In this document: positions 33,859 through 42,619 of the stretch, piece after piece
Layout: every line of letters begins with the position of its first letter
Position numbering within the stretch: the stretch's first letter is position 1
Origin: Lentzea sp. NEAU-D7
GTDB taxonomy: Bacteria; Actinomycetota; Actinomycetes; Mycobacteriales; Pseudonocardiaceae
Direction: 5' to 3'
DNA: 64,000 nt
Assembly (NCBI RefSeq): GCF_026242055.1
Contig: NZ_JAPJDL010000005.1
Coordinates: forward strand, 69,089-133,088
Notes under the pieces: generated by a model
The model's input: only the letters and a program-made list of their open reading frames with translations
What the model was told of the DNA's origin: nothing
The model's database searches: none
Program-made: the position numbers and the translations under genes

Positions 33859-36800
33859 ATGTCTGTCGAGTTCGCGGTACTCGGTCCCCTGCAGGTCCGC
33901 GTGAACGGCAGGGAGCTGCGGGTTGGCGGGTTCACCCGCCGGGCGGCGCTGGGGCTCCTGCTGCTCAACGCGGGCCGCGTGGTGTCGATCAGCGAGCTCA
34001 CGGCGGCGCTGTGGCCTGACGGGCATCCGCCCACGGCACGCGGGATCCTGCTCAACGTCGTGTCGGCGTTGCGCAAGGCCGGGCTCGACATCGTCACCCG
34101 CAAGCCCGGCTACCTGCTGCGCGTGGAACCGGATCGCGTTGACCTGCACCGGTTCCGCGCCGCCCTCCACCGCGCCTCGGCCGCGCCGGGGCCGGAGCAG
34201 ACCGCCGCGATCCTGCGGGACGCGCTGGCGTTGTGGCGCGGGCCCGTGCTCGCGGACCTGGCGGCGGACGGCGTCACGTGGCCGGCGCTGGTGGAGATCA
34301 CGCACCTGCGCGACGGGGCGGTGGAGGACAGGTTCGACGCCGAGCTGGCGTGCGGGCGCCATCGCGAGGTGATCGCGGAACTCGAGGCGCTGGTGCGCGA
34401 TCACCCGCTGCGCGAACGCCTGCGGGGCCAGCTGATGCTCGCGCTGTACCGGTCCGGCAGGCAGGCCGACGCGCTCGCGGTCTTCCGTGCCGCCCGCGAA
34501 CGCTTCGCCGCCGAGCTCGGCATCGATCCCGGGCCCGAACTGGCCCGCCTGGAACGGGCGATCCTCACCCAGGACCCGGCGCTCGCGGCCACGGCGTCGC
34601 CCACGACGACCGTGCTGGAACGCAAGAAGGTGAGCGTCCTCGTCGTCCGGCTGGAACTGCCGGGAGCGGACGAGGCCGCCGACGAACGGCTGGAGACCGC
34701 GGTCGCACGAGTGCTCAGGCACGTCGAGGACCTGGGCGGCACCACCGTCACGACGCTCGGCTCGACGGTCTGCGCGGCGTTCGGGGCGCCGGTCAACCGC
34801 GAGGACGACGCCGCACGGGCCGTGCGCGCCGCGTTCGAGATCACCGGCGAGCATCCGGCGGCCGCCGCGGTGTCCACCGGGCCCGCGCTGGTGACGTCCG
34901 GCGATCGCGTCGAGGTCGGCGGTACGGTGCTCGACGCCGGTCTGCGGTTGCTCGCCGGGACCGCGAAGGGCGAGGTCGCCACGTGCCCGGTGACCGAACG
35001 AGCGCTCACGCCGACCGGGGACGACGCGCCGTTCGTGGGCCGCGCGCAGGAGATGGCCCTGCTCGTCGAGGCGTACGAGCAGGTCAGGGCGACGAATCGG
35101 CCGAGGACGATCACGCTGGTCGGTGAGCCGGGCGTGGGCAAGAGCAGGCTCGTCCGGGAGTTCGCCACGGGCCGCCGGACGCTCACCGGCCGCACGCCCC
35201 CGTTCGCGCGCGACGACGTGTTCGCCCCGCTGGCGGAGATCGTGCGGAGCCACGCGCAGATCTTCGACACCGACGACGCCGCCGCGGTCACCGCCAAGAT
35301 CCAGGCGATCAGCGACGACCCGTGGCTCGTCACCCAGCTCTGCGCGCTGGCCGGAGCGGGCCCGCAGGGCGCCGACGCGCTGATGGCGTGGCGCAGGCTG
35401 GTCGAGCACCTCGCGGAGGAGCCGCTGGTGGTGGTCGTCGAGGACGTGCACTGGGCCGACGAGCTGCTGCTCGGCTTCCTGCACGGGCTGGCCGACACCG
35501 CGGACGACGTGCCGTTGCTGGTGCTCCTCACCGCACGCCCGGGCCCACCTGTCCGCGGCGAGTCGATCACGCTCGGCGCACTGTCCGAAGAGGACACCGC
35601 ACACCTGCTCGAAACGCTGATGGACCGCCACGACGTCGTGGCGGACTTGCGGACGCTGTTGCGACGGGCGGCGGGCAACCCGCTCTTCGCCGCCGAGTAC
35701 GTCCGGATGCTCCGCGACGGTGCCCCGGACGCCCTCCCGGAGACGGTGCAGACCGTCATCGGCGCGAGGCTCGACTCGTTGCCACCGCTGGAGAGGTCCG
35801 TGTTGCAGGACGCCGCGGTGATCGGTCCGGCGGTCTGGCCGGGCGCGGTCGCGGTCGTCGCGGAACGAGACCCCGCCGAGGTCACGCGCTGCCTGGAGGT
35901 GCTGGCACAGCGGGACTTCCTGAAGCGCCAGGCCAGCAGGGTCTTCGGTGAGAACGAGTACGCGTTCAGCCACGTGCTGGTGCGCGACGTCGCCTACGAC
36001 CGGGTTCCGCGTGGCACCAAGGCGATGAAGCACTACCACGCGGCCGAGTGGGTGCGGGCGCTGCCGCTGGAGCACGTTCCCCTGCTGGCGCACCACTTCC
36101 AGGAGGCGGTGTGGATCGCCGAGGCCTCCGGGAAGCCGTGCGACATCATGGGCAGGAAGGCGAGGACGGCTCTCACCGACGCGGGCCGCAGGGCCACCTC
36201 GCTGGCCGCCGGGGACACCGCGATCCGGTGCTACCGCGCCGCTCTGGCGGTCTGCCCGCCCGGTCATCCCGACAAGGCCGGTCTGCTCACGTTGCTGGGA
36301 TCGAGCCTCGCGGCGAGCGGTGGAGGACTCGGGGAACTGGCCGAAGCCGTCGAGCTGCACCTCGGCGCCCAGGACTTCGCGGGCGCGGCGGAGGCCTCCC
36401 GGGCGGCCTGGCGCGCCACCTGGCACCGGGGCGACCACGCGGCGGCCGAACGGCACCTCGACCGCACGATCGAGTTCCTCGCGCTGGCCGGGCCCGACGA
36501 GCGGGTGTCGGGTGTGCGGGCGTACCTCGCGCACTCCCTGACGCTCGTGGACAGGCTGGACGACGCGATCAGCGCCGCGCGGGAGGCGTTGCGCGGCGCC
36601 ACGGGCGTGGAGCGGGCCATCGCGCTGGAAGCCCTGGGCCTCGCCAGGGTCAAGCAGGGCGACCCGGACGGCGTCGGCGACCTGCGCCAGGCCGTGGCCG
36701 AGCGCAGAACGGCCGGCGTCTCGCCCAGCCTGTGCCTGTTCAACACGGGCACCGCCTACGCCGTGCTCGGTGACGTCGGGCAGCGGCTCGCGGTGAGAGC

Positions 36801-37371
36801 CGAAGCACGGGTGGCCGCCCGGCGGCACGGCGACGACGACACGATCACCTGGCTCGACTCGTCCAGCTACCTGGACCTGCTGTGGGACGGCCGGTACGCG
36901 GAGGCCCTCCAGCAGCTGGACGAGTCTCTCGCCCGCTCCCCCGGCCAGTCCCACCTGCACGCCGCTCGCAGCCGCGTCCGGTTGCTGACCGGTGATCTCG
37001 GCGGGGCCGCCTTGGACGCGGACCGGGCGCTGGAGCTCGCGAGGAGCAAGGGCCATCCCGGCGAGTTGCAGCACCCGCTGACGCTCAAGGCCCGCATCGC
37101 GCTCCACCACGGCGGCCCGGCGGAGGTCGGCGAGCTGCTCACCCTGCTGCCCGGCCGCCAGATCACCGGCCCGATCGGCGTCGACCTGCCGATCGTCCTC
37201 GCCGCCGCGGGCCACGGCCCGGACTGCCTCGACGGGGTGTCCTGGTCGCGCTGGAAGGACGCCGCCGTCGCCTACCTCCGCGGTGACCGGCGGGAGGCCC
37301 TCCGGATCTACCGGGAGATCGGCTCCGAGCCCGACGCGGGCGATGAGTCGCTGGTTATCGGACGGAAATAG
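33859..37371 (+). CDS. SARP-type regulator with inactive cyclase-like, AAA and TPR domains
   Basis: This is a 1170-aa multidomain regulator. Residues about 1-95 are the OmpR-like DNA-binding domain (FAVLGPLQVRVNGRELRVGG) and about 96-240 the BTAD domain. About 250-385 resemble a class III adenylate cyclase homology domain, as KKVSVLVVRLELPG...GGTTVTTLGSTVCAAFGAPV, but both metal-binding Asp positions are lost, so it should be non-catalytic. An AAA_16 ATPase follows (Walker A VGEPGVGKSRL near residue 420; Walker B VVVVEDVHWAD) and then TPR-like helices to the end. It probably activates transcription of the divergent ABC operon or a distant pathway. Confidence 0.9.
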   Translation: MSVEFAVLGPLQVRVNGRELRVGGFTRRAALGLLLLNAGRVVSISELTAALWPDGHPPTARGILLNVVSALRKAGLDIVTRKPGYLLRVEPDRVDLHRFRAALHRASAAPGPEQTAAILRDALALWRGPVLADLAADGVTWPALVEITHLRDGAVEDRFDAELACGRHREVIAELEALVRDHPLRERLRGQLMLALYRSGRQADALAVFRAARERFAAELGIDPGPELARLERAILTQDPALAATASPTTTVLERKKVSVLVVRLELPGADEAADERLETAVARVLRHVEDLGGTTVTTLGSTVCAAFGAPVNREDDAARAVRAAFEITGEHPAAAAVSTGPALVTSGDRVEVGGTVLDAGLRLLAGTAKGEVATCPVTERALTPTGDDAPFVGRAQEMALLVEAYEQVRATNRPRTITLVGEPGVGKSRLVREFATGRRTLTGRTPPFARDDVFAPLAEIVRSHAQIFDTDDAAAVTAKIQAISDDPWLVTQLCALAGAGPQGADALMAWRRLVEHLAEEPLVVVVEDVHWADELLLGFLHGLADTADDVPLLVLLTARPGPPVRGESITLGALSEEDTAHLLETLMDRHDVVADLRTLLRRAAGNPLFAAEYVRMLRDGAPDALPETVQTVIGARLDSLPPLERSVLQDAAVIGPAVWPGAVAVVAERDPAEVTRCLEVLAQRDFLKRQASRVFGENEYAFSHVLVRDVAYDRVPRGTKAMKHYHAAEWVRALPLEHVPLLAHHFQEAVWIAEASGKPCDIMGRKARTALTDAGRRATSLAAGDTAIRCYRAALAVCPPGHPDKAGLLTLLGSSLAASGGGLGELAEAVELHLGAQDFAGAAEASRAAWRATWHRGDHAAAERHLDRTIEFLALAGPDERVSGVRAYLAHSLTLVDRLDDAISAAREALRGATGVERAIALEALGLARVKQGDPDGVGDLRQAVAERRTAGVSPSLCLFNTGTAYAVLGDVGQRLAVRAEARVAARRHGDDDTITWLDSSSYLDLLWDGRYAEALQQLDESLARSPGQSHLHAARSRVRLLTGDLGGAALDADRALELARSKGHPGELQHPLTLKARIALHHGGPAEVGELLTLLPGRQITGPIGVDLPIVLAAAGHGPDCLDGVSWSRWKDAAVAYLRGDRREALRIYREIGSEPDAGDESLVIGRK

Positions 37372-37381
37372 CGTCCGGGGC

Positions 37382-38050
37382 GTGCCCGCGACCCCGCGCT
37401 ACTACCAGGCCAAGACCCGGCTGCTCGACCTGGTGAACGAGCTGCCCGACAACACCCCGTTCCCTCCGGAACGCGAGCTCTCGGACGTGTTCGGCATGTC
37501 CCGCACCACCATCCGCAAGGCGCTGGACGAGCTCGTGCTGGAGGGCAGGCTCGTCCGCGGGGCGGGCCGGCAGGGCACGGCCGTCGCGCCCCGCGGGCGG
37601 ATCCACCGGATCGGCCTCGACGCGCTGGTGCAGGACCTGGCCGCGCGTGAACAGGTCGTGGTCAGAACCATCGGGCAGGACGTGGTCAACGTCGAGTCGG
37701 TCCTCGTGCGCGGGGACGAACCGGTCGGCGTGCGGTCGGCCTGCCTGCGTGCGTCCCGCTTCCCCGGCTTCGCCGAGCGCTACGACCGCACGACCCCGCT
37801 GCGGCGGTTCCTCTCCGACGCCTACGAGGTCCGGTTCGGCGAGGTGTGTCCCTGGTGCACCACCGCTCTGGCCACCCCTCGCGTCGCCGGACTGCTCGAC
37901 GTCCGCCCCGCCACACCGCTGCTGTCGGTCGCGTGGCTCGGCCACGACCACCGCGGTGCGCCGGTCGAACGGTCGTGGGCCGTCCTGCGCGGCGACCGCG
38001 CGCGCCTCACGATGCAGAGCCCGCGGCTCAGCGCACCTGCTCGGCCTTGA
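37382..38050 (+). CDS. GntR-family regulator with UTRA domain
   Basis: The 222-aa protein has a GntR winged helix (about residues 5-65: FPPERELSDVFGMSRTTIRKALDELVLEG) and a C-terminal UTRA ligand-binding domain (about 85-220). Such HutC-type regulators sense sugar phosphates or amino-acid derivatives and repress uptake genes. The GTG at 37382 stands 10 bp after the SARP gene's stop, within reach of read-through; a hairpin of 6-bp arms (CGGACG/CGTCCG) spans that stop at 37359-37377. It overlaps the convergent pdxY by 23 bp. Confidence 0.85.
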   Translation: MPATPRYYQAKTRLLDLVNELPDNTPFPPERELSDVFGMSRTTIRKALDELVLEGRLVRGAGRQGTAVAPRGRIHRIGLDALVQDLAAREQVVVRTIGQDVVNVESVLVRGDEPVGVRSACLRASRFPGFAERYDRTTPLRRFLSDAYEVRFGEVCPWCTTALATPRVAGLLDVRPATPLLSVAWLGHDHRGAPVERSWAVLRGDRARLTMQSPRLSAPARP

Positions 38051-38879
38051 ACTGCATCCGAGGCGACGCGTAGAACTCCTGGGCCTGCACCAGCCGCAGC
38101 TCGCGCTCACCGGAGCGGTAGGTCAGGTCGATCAGGTCGAAGACGCTGGACGCGGTGCGCTCCAGCGCCACCGCCGCGTCCTTGGTCTCCACGTAGTGGG
38201 CGGTGAACAACGCGGCCGTGACGTCGCCGGACCCGTTCGCCTTGAACGGCAGGTGCGGGGTGGTCACGAGCCACGCCCCGGCGGCGTCCACGACGAGCAT
38301 CTCGATCGTGCCCTCCTCCCGGTCGGGCCGTTCGACGCTCGTGACCAGCACGGTCGACGGGCCCATGGCGCGGGCGAGGTCGGCCGAGGCCAGCGTCTCC
38401 TCGAGACCCGCCGGCTCGGTGCCGGTGAGGAAGCCCAGCTCGAACTGGTTCGGGGTGATGATGTCGGCCACCGGCACGACCCGGTCGCGCAGCAGCACGG
38501 GGATCTCGGGCGCGACGAAGCACCCGGACTTGGCGTTGCCCATGACCGGGTCGCACGCGTAGAGCGCCGCCGGGTTCGCGGCCTTCACCCTGCGCACCGC
38601 GTCGATGATCACATCGGCGATGCCCGTGCCACCCTGGTAGCCGGACAGGACGGCGTCGACCTGCCCGAACACCCCGCGTTCCTCCACCCCGAGCAGGATC
38701 TCGGCCACGTCCGGCGGCGGGATGAGCGGCCCGCGCCAGGCGCCGTACCCGGTGTGGTTGGAGAAGTTCACCGTGGGGATCGGGACGACCTCGACCCCGA
38801 TGCGCTGCAGCGGGAACACGGCCGCGGAATTCCCGACGTGGCCGTGGGCGACCACGGACTGGATGGACAGAACCTTCAT
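38028..38879 (-). CDS. pdxY: Pyridoxal kinase PdxY
   Basis: The 283-aa protein matches PdxY from end to end: MKVLSIQSVVAHGHVGNSAA, VNFSNHTGYG, DPVMGN, TPNQFELGFLTG and the anion-hole/catalytic segment FKANGSGDVTAALF. It phosphorylates pyridoxal and related vitamers with ATP in the B6 salvage pathway. The start has no Shine-Dalgarno sequence, but TAGGGT lies 6 nt upstream (38886-38891), so it is probably leaderless. It is divergent from the beta-lactamase gene. Confidence 0.93.
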   Translation of the reverse strand: MKVLSIQSVVAHGHVGNSAAVFPLQRIGVEVVPIPTVNFSNHTGYGAWRGPLIPPPDVAEILLGVEERGVFGQVDAVLSGYQGGTGIADVIIDAVRRVKAANPAALYACDPVMGNAKSGCFVAPEIPVLLRDRVVPVADIITPNQFELGFLTGTEPAGLEETLASADLARAMGPSTVLVTSVERPDREEGTIEMLVVDAAGAWLVTTPHLPFKANGSGDVTAALFTAHYVETKDAAVALERTASSVFDLIDLTYRSGERELRLVQAQEFYASPRMQFKAEQVR

Positions 38880-38885
38880 CCGTCC

Positions 38886-38891
38886 ACCCTA
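38886..38891 (-). promoter_or_regulatory. -10 hexamer of leaderless pdxY
   Basis: TAGGGT on the minus strand is 6 nt before the pdxY ATG at 38879. Confidence 0.45.
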
Positions 38892-38926
38892 GAACGCCAG
38901 GTCCCGGGCGCCTCACCGAGACCGCA

Positions 38927-38932
38927 TAGTGT
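38927..38932 (+). promoter_or_regulatory. -10 hexamer of leaderless beta-lactamase gene
   Basis: TAGTGT is 6 nt before the GTG at 38939, with no ribosome-binding site. Confidence 0.4.
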
Positions 38933-38938
38933 GAACGG

Positions 38939-39841
38939 GTGGCCGCCCGACGCACTGTGCTGAAGACCTTCGCCCTGCTCCCGCTCGCCGGGTGCGCGAC
39001 TCCACAGGAGACGGTTCCGGCCGGCACCACACCGCCACCGGCCACGACGACGAGCGCGGCGCCCGTGCGGCACGACGCGTTGTTCGAGCTGGAGAAGAAG
39101 TTCGGCGCACGGCTGGGCGTCTACGCGATGAGCGACAGCGGCAGCACGATCGAGCACCGGGCGGACGAGCGGTTCGCGTTCTGCTCGACGTTCAAGGGCC
39201 TCGCGGCGGCGGCCGTGCTGCACCGCAACCCGATGTCGCATCTGGACACCGTGGTCACGTACACCGAGGCCGAGCTGATGAAGAGCTCGGCCGTCACGAG
39301 GCAGAACGTCCGGACGGGCATGAAGCTGCGCGACCTGTGCGACGCCGCGGTCCGCCACAGCGACGGCACGGCGGGCAACCTGCTGCTGCGCGACCTCGGC
39401 GGCCCGGCGGAGCTGACGAGGTACCTGCGCGAGCTCGGCAACACCGAGACCCGCATGGACCGCGTCGAGCCCGACATCACCTCGGCCACGCCCGGCGACC
39501 CGCGCGACACCGCCACCCCGCGCTCGCTCGGCACGGACTACCAGCGGATCGTGCTCGGGGACGCCCTCGAACCGGCGAAGCGCGACTTCCTGACCGGCCT
39601 GCTGGAACGCTCGGTCACCGGGGCGAAGCGCGTCCGGGCCGGGGTACCGGCGGGCAGCAGGGTCGCGAGCAAGACCGGCACGGGCGGGCACGGCACGGTC
39701 AACGACATCGCGGTCGTGTGGCAGCCGAACCGGCAGCCGATCCTGATCGCGGTCATGTCCAGCAAGTCCGCAGCGGACGCCGAACACGACGAGGCACTCG
39801 TCGCCGAAGCCGCCGCCTACGTCGTCAAGACCCTCACCTGA
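38939..39841 (+). CDS. Class A beta-lactamase, lipoprotein type
   Basis: The 300-aa product has an N-terminal ARRTVLK segment and lipobox LPLAGC (Cys19), so it is exported and lipid-anchored. All class A motifs are visible: Ser83-T-F-Lys86, Ser141-Asp142-Gly143 (SDG instead of SDN), Glu177 in EPDIT, and Lys245-Thr-Gly. The SDG variant is also found in other actinomycete class A enzymes. It would hydrolyse beta-lactams at the outer face of the membrane. No linked regulator of the AmpR or BlaI type is present. Confidence 0.93.
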   Translation: MAARRTVLKTFALLPLAGCATPQETVPAGTTPPPATTTSAAPVRHDALFELEKKFGARLGVYAMSDSGSTIEHRADERFAFCSTFKGLAAAAVLHRNPMSHLDTVVTYTEAELMKSSAVTRQNVRTGMKLRDLCDAAVRHSDGTAGNLLLRDLGGPAELTRYLRELGNTETRMDRVEPDITSATPGDPRDTATPRSLGTDYQRIVLGDALEPAKRDFLTGLLERSVTGAKRVRAGVPAGSRVASKTGTGGHGTVNDIAVVWQPNRQPILIAVMSSKSAADAEHDEALVAEAAAYVVKTLT

Positions 39842-40235
39842 CGGACGACACGTCCGCCCACACGGTCTTGGAGTCCGGGAACCGGTTGTGCCCCCACACC
39901 TGCGCCAGGCCGTTGACCAGCAACAAACCCCGCTGCCTGCGTCCGAGGAACCCCATCCGCCCGAGTTGCGGGAACCGGCCGGGCGTCCCGTCGTCGACCT
40001 CGACCCTCACCACCTCGCGCTCCGGAAGGCACAGAATGCGCGCACGTCGCTGCGGGGCCGCGTGGTGGTAGGCGTTGCTCACGAGTTCCGTGGCCACCAC
40101 CATCACGTCGACCACGACGTTCTCGTGCATTCCCCTCAGGAGACGACGAACTTCCGCGCGCACGTTCGCGAGCGGCAGAACACCCTCCGGTAGGACGAGG
40201 TCCAGTCGTTCGGTGGACCGTCCTGCAATACCCAT
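39834..40235 (-). CDS. RsbW-like ATP-binding protein
   Basis: The 133-aa protein is a GHKL ATPase of the anti-sigma/serine kinase type: VVATELVSNAYHHA is the N-box and the short GRFPQLG...GFLGRRQRGLLLVN the G-region. The G1 Asp-x-Gly motif is present as VDDGTPG. Such single-domain proteins are very numerous in filamentous actinomycetes and partner with STAS or sigma factors. ATG 40235 is preferred because GGGGAG stands 6 nt upstream. The product resembles the gene at 40318, 82 bp upstream in the same orientation. Confidence 0.82.
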   Translation of the reverse strand: MGIAGRSTERLDLVLPEGVLPLANVRAEVRRLLRGMHENVVVDVMVVATELVSNAYHHAAPQRRARILCLPEREVVRVEVDDGTPGRFPQLGRMGFLGRRQRGLLLVNGLAQVWGHNRFPDSKTVWADVSSVR

Positions 40236-40317
40236 CAGCATCTCCCCGCGCCCTGTTGTTTCAAGGCACGAGCCTCGGTACCCCAGAGCGCACAGATCGA
40301 AACCTGCCGGCCTTCCA

Positions 40318-40713
40318 TCACGCTTCCCTCGGAAGAACGGCCCACACCACGGTGCCGCCGTGAGCCCTGTCCACACCCCAGCGGTCGGACAGCCGGGCCA
40401 CCAGGACCAGGCCGTACCCGCGCTGCGGACGGGACACCTTGCGCAACGGCGGATGGGCACGGGCGTCGTGCGCGATCTCGATCCGGATTTTGTGCTGTTC
40501 GACGACCACGCGCAAGAACGACGGTTCCGAGGTGTACCGGTAAGCGTTGCTGACCAGTTCGTTCACCACCAGCAACACGTCGGCCACGGCGTCGGTGTCC
40601 TCACCCGTCAACTCCAGCCGTACCCAGCGGCGGACGGCCGCAAGGGACGGTCGTTGCCTGCCCAGGGGCAGATCCGCCGCCTCGCCCGTCCTGGCTGCCT
40701 GGTCGCGAGCCAA
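40318..40713 (-). CDS. RsbW-like ATP-binding protein
   Basis: The 131-aa protein is a GHKL ATPase with N-box VVNELVSNAYRYT and G-region PQRGYGLVLVARLSDRWGV; the G1 motif is degraded (AHDARAHP). It is a paralogue of the next gene downstream, so the pair may be a duplicated anti-sigma-type module. The TTG at 40713 follows GAGGAG at 4 nt, better than any downstream start. Confidence 0.8.
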   Translation of the reverse strand: MARDQAARTGEAADLPLGRQRPSLAAVRRWVRLELTGEDTDAVADVLLVVNELVSNAYRYTSEPSFLRVVVEQHKIRIEIAHDARAHPPLRKVSRPQRGYGLVLVARLSDRWGVDRAHGGTVVWAVLPREA

Positions 40714-40834
40714 ACCGCTCCTCGGTCAGATGATCAGTTCGGGCGCGGGTTACCCGGGTGCATCCGCCGCCAAACCAATCGTTCATCAACTTGAACTACC
40801 CTCACTGCTCCGCCGCGAATCCAGGGGGAAGAGC

Positions 40835-42007
40835 ATGCCCAGGTCCTTGACGCCGTTACTGGCCGCGTTGCTGGTCATGTACTCGGTGCACCAGATGCTC
40901 ACCGGCGTCGTCGGCCCGCTCACCGGCGCACTCGCGCTCAGCGCGTTCCAGCTGAGCCTGGTGTTCACTGTCACCTCCGTGACGATCACCGTGGCGAGCG
41001 TGCTCTGGGGACTGCTGTTCGACGCCGCGGGACCGCGTCCCGTGCTGTTCGCCGGGCTCGTGCTGAGCGTGGCCGGGCCCGCCGGTTTCGCGGCGGCGGT
41101 CGCGTTCGGCCTCGACGAGACGCTGACCCCGGACCTGGCGTTCGCGTTGGTGCTGGTGTTCCGCTCCGTGCTGTTCGGCGCGGGCCTCGCCGCGGTGCTC
41201 GTCACCGCGCTCGCCGTCGCGGGTCTCTCCACCCGCGGCGAGACGGCGCGCACCCGAGCCATGGGCTTCGTCGGTGCCGCTCAGAGCCTCGGCGGTGTGA
41301 TCGGCCCGGTCGTCGGCGGCGCGCTCGCGGTGGGGTCCCTGTGGTTGCCGCTGTACGTCGCGCCCGTGATCGCTCTGCTGCTCTCGCTCCTGGTCCTCGT
41401 CACCGTGAAGCCTCTCGCCCCGCAGGCGGAGGAACCGGTGCGGACCCAGCCGCTGCTGCTGGTGCCCGCCTTCGGCACCGGCTTCTTCCTGCACCTGTCA
41501 CTGGGGATGGCGCAGGTCGTCGTCGTGTACCTCTCCGCGGAGAGACTGCGAGAGACCACGGGCAGCGCCGAGGGCGTGCTGTTCGCCTCCGTCATCGGGC
41601 TCGTGCTGACGCAAGGGCTGCTCGTGCCGCTGCTGAAGTGGTCCCCGGCCCGGCTGATGCGGATCGGCTCCCCCGTCTCGGTGGCCGGGTACGCACTGCT
41701 CGCGGTGGCGCCGTCCTCCGCGTTGATGGCACTGGCGTTCCTGGTGGTGGCCGTCGGCGTCGGTCTCGCGCTCACCGGGTTCACCGCGGCGGCCTCGCTC
41801 GGCGTCGGGCCTCGGCACCAGGGGCTGATCGCCGGGCTGGTGACCACCACGAGCGGGCTGACGTTCGTCGTCGCGCCGATCCTGAGCGCGCTGCTGTACG
41901 AGGTGGAGCCCGTCCTGCCCGTGCTCGCCGCCGCGGTGGCCGCGGTCGTCGCGACCGCTTTGTCGTTCGTCCCCGTGACACCGCGGGTCCCCCGGCCGGT
42001 GGCCTGA
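40835..42007 (+). CDS. MFS transporter
   Basis: The 390-aa protein has 12 membrane segments. SVTITVASVLWGLLFDAAGPRP carries the loop 2-3 motif (G-x-L-x-D-x-x-G-x-R). I do not recognise a substrate group. The ATG at 40835 follows CAGGGGGAAG; the open frame before it is antisense to the RsbW-like gene. Confidence 0.85.
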   Translation: MPRSLTPLLAALLVMYSVHQMLTGVVGPLTGALALSAFQLSLVFTVTSVTITVASVLWGLLFDAAGPRPVLFAGLVLSVAGPAGFAAAVAFGLDETLTPDLAFALVLVFRSVLFGAGLAAVLVTALAVAGLSTRGETARTRAMGFVGAAQSLGGVIGPVVGGALAVGSLWLPLYVAPVIALLLSLLVLVTVKPLAPQAEEPVRTQPLLLVPAFGTGFFLHLSLGMAQVVVVYLSAERLRETTGSAEGVLFASVIGLVLTQGLLVPLLKWSPARLMRIGSPVSVAGYALLAVAPSSALMALAFLVVAVGVGLALTGFTAAASLGVGPRHQGLIAGLVTTTSGLTFVVAPILSALLYEVEPVLPVLAAAVAAVVATALSFVPVTPRVPRPVA

Positions 42008-42049
42008 GGCCGTGCGGATCGAGGCTGCCGGACTGATCGACAAAGCCAC

Positions 42050-42055
42050 TACGCT
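42050..42055 (+). promoter_or_regulatory. -10 hexamer of leaderless copC-like gene
   Basis: TACGCT is 6 nt before the GTG at 42062. Confidence 0.4.
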
Positions 42056-42061
42056 GCGCAC

Positions 42062-42619
42062 GTGACGCGTTACCTAAGCGTGCTCGTACTGGCACTGCTC
42101 GCCGCGATGGCCATGGCCGTCCCCGCGCAGGCCCACGCCGAGCTCAAGAGCAGCAATCCGGCGTCCGGCGCGGCCCTGGCGGCCCCGCCCGAGCAGGTCG
42201 AGCTGGTGTTCAGCGCGCCCGTCCAGCTGCCGGACGGGGACGCGGTCACCGTCACGGCGGCCGACGGCACCAAGCTGCCGGTCACCCAGGTGCAGGCCGT
42301 CGACAGGACGATCACGGCGAAGATCGACACCGCGGCGGCCAAGTCCGGCGCGCACACGGTCGCCTGGTCGGCCAAGTCCGACGACGGCGACACCGTCAAC
42401 GGCACGTTCGGCTTCACGATGACCGTCGTGGCGCAGTCCACGTCGGCCAGTGCCCCGCCGTCGTCGGTGACGCCGAGCGCGCCGGTGTCGAACACTCCCC
42501 CGCCGGCCGCGTCCTCCGAGTCCGGTGGCGTACCGGTCTGGGTGTGGATCGCGATCGGGCTAGCGGTCGTCGTCGGCGCGATCCTCCTGGTCCGCCGCCG
42601 CAAGCCGGAGACCCCGTAG
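42062..42619 (+). CDS. CopC-domain membrane-anchored protein
   Basis: The 185-aa product has a signal peptide ending AQA, so the mature protein starts HAELKSSNPA, the CopC N-terminus with a copper-binding first His. The rest of the CopC domain (to about residue 125) is followed by a Ser/Pro linker and a C-terminal membrane helix with a basic tail (LLVRRRKPE). The usual second His near DGH-x-V is Asp here (SDDGDTVNG), so the copper site is altered. No CopD is fused or adjacent. Its 3' end overlaps the sigma-factor gene by 60 bp. Confidence 0.85.
   Translation: MTRYLSVLVLALLAAMAMAVPAQAHAELKSSNPASGAALAAPPEQVELVFSAPVQLPDGDAVTVTAADGTKLPVTQVQAVDRTITAKIDTAAAKSGAHTVAWSAKSDDGDTVNGTFGFTMTVVAQSTSASAPPSSVTPSAPVSNTPPPAASSESGGVPVWVWIAIGLAVVVGAILLVRRRKPETP

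Noticed and set aside
38939-39841. Beta-lactamase, methyltransferases, transporters and SARP read together as a biosynthetic gene cluster
   Set aside because: No polyketide, peptide, terpene or RiPP core enzyme is present, and the genes are in independent short operons.
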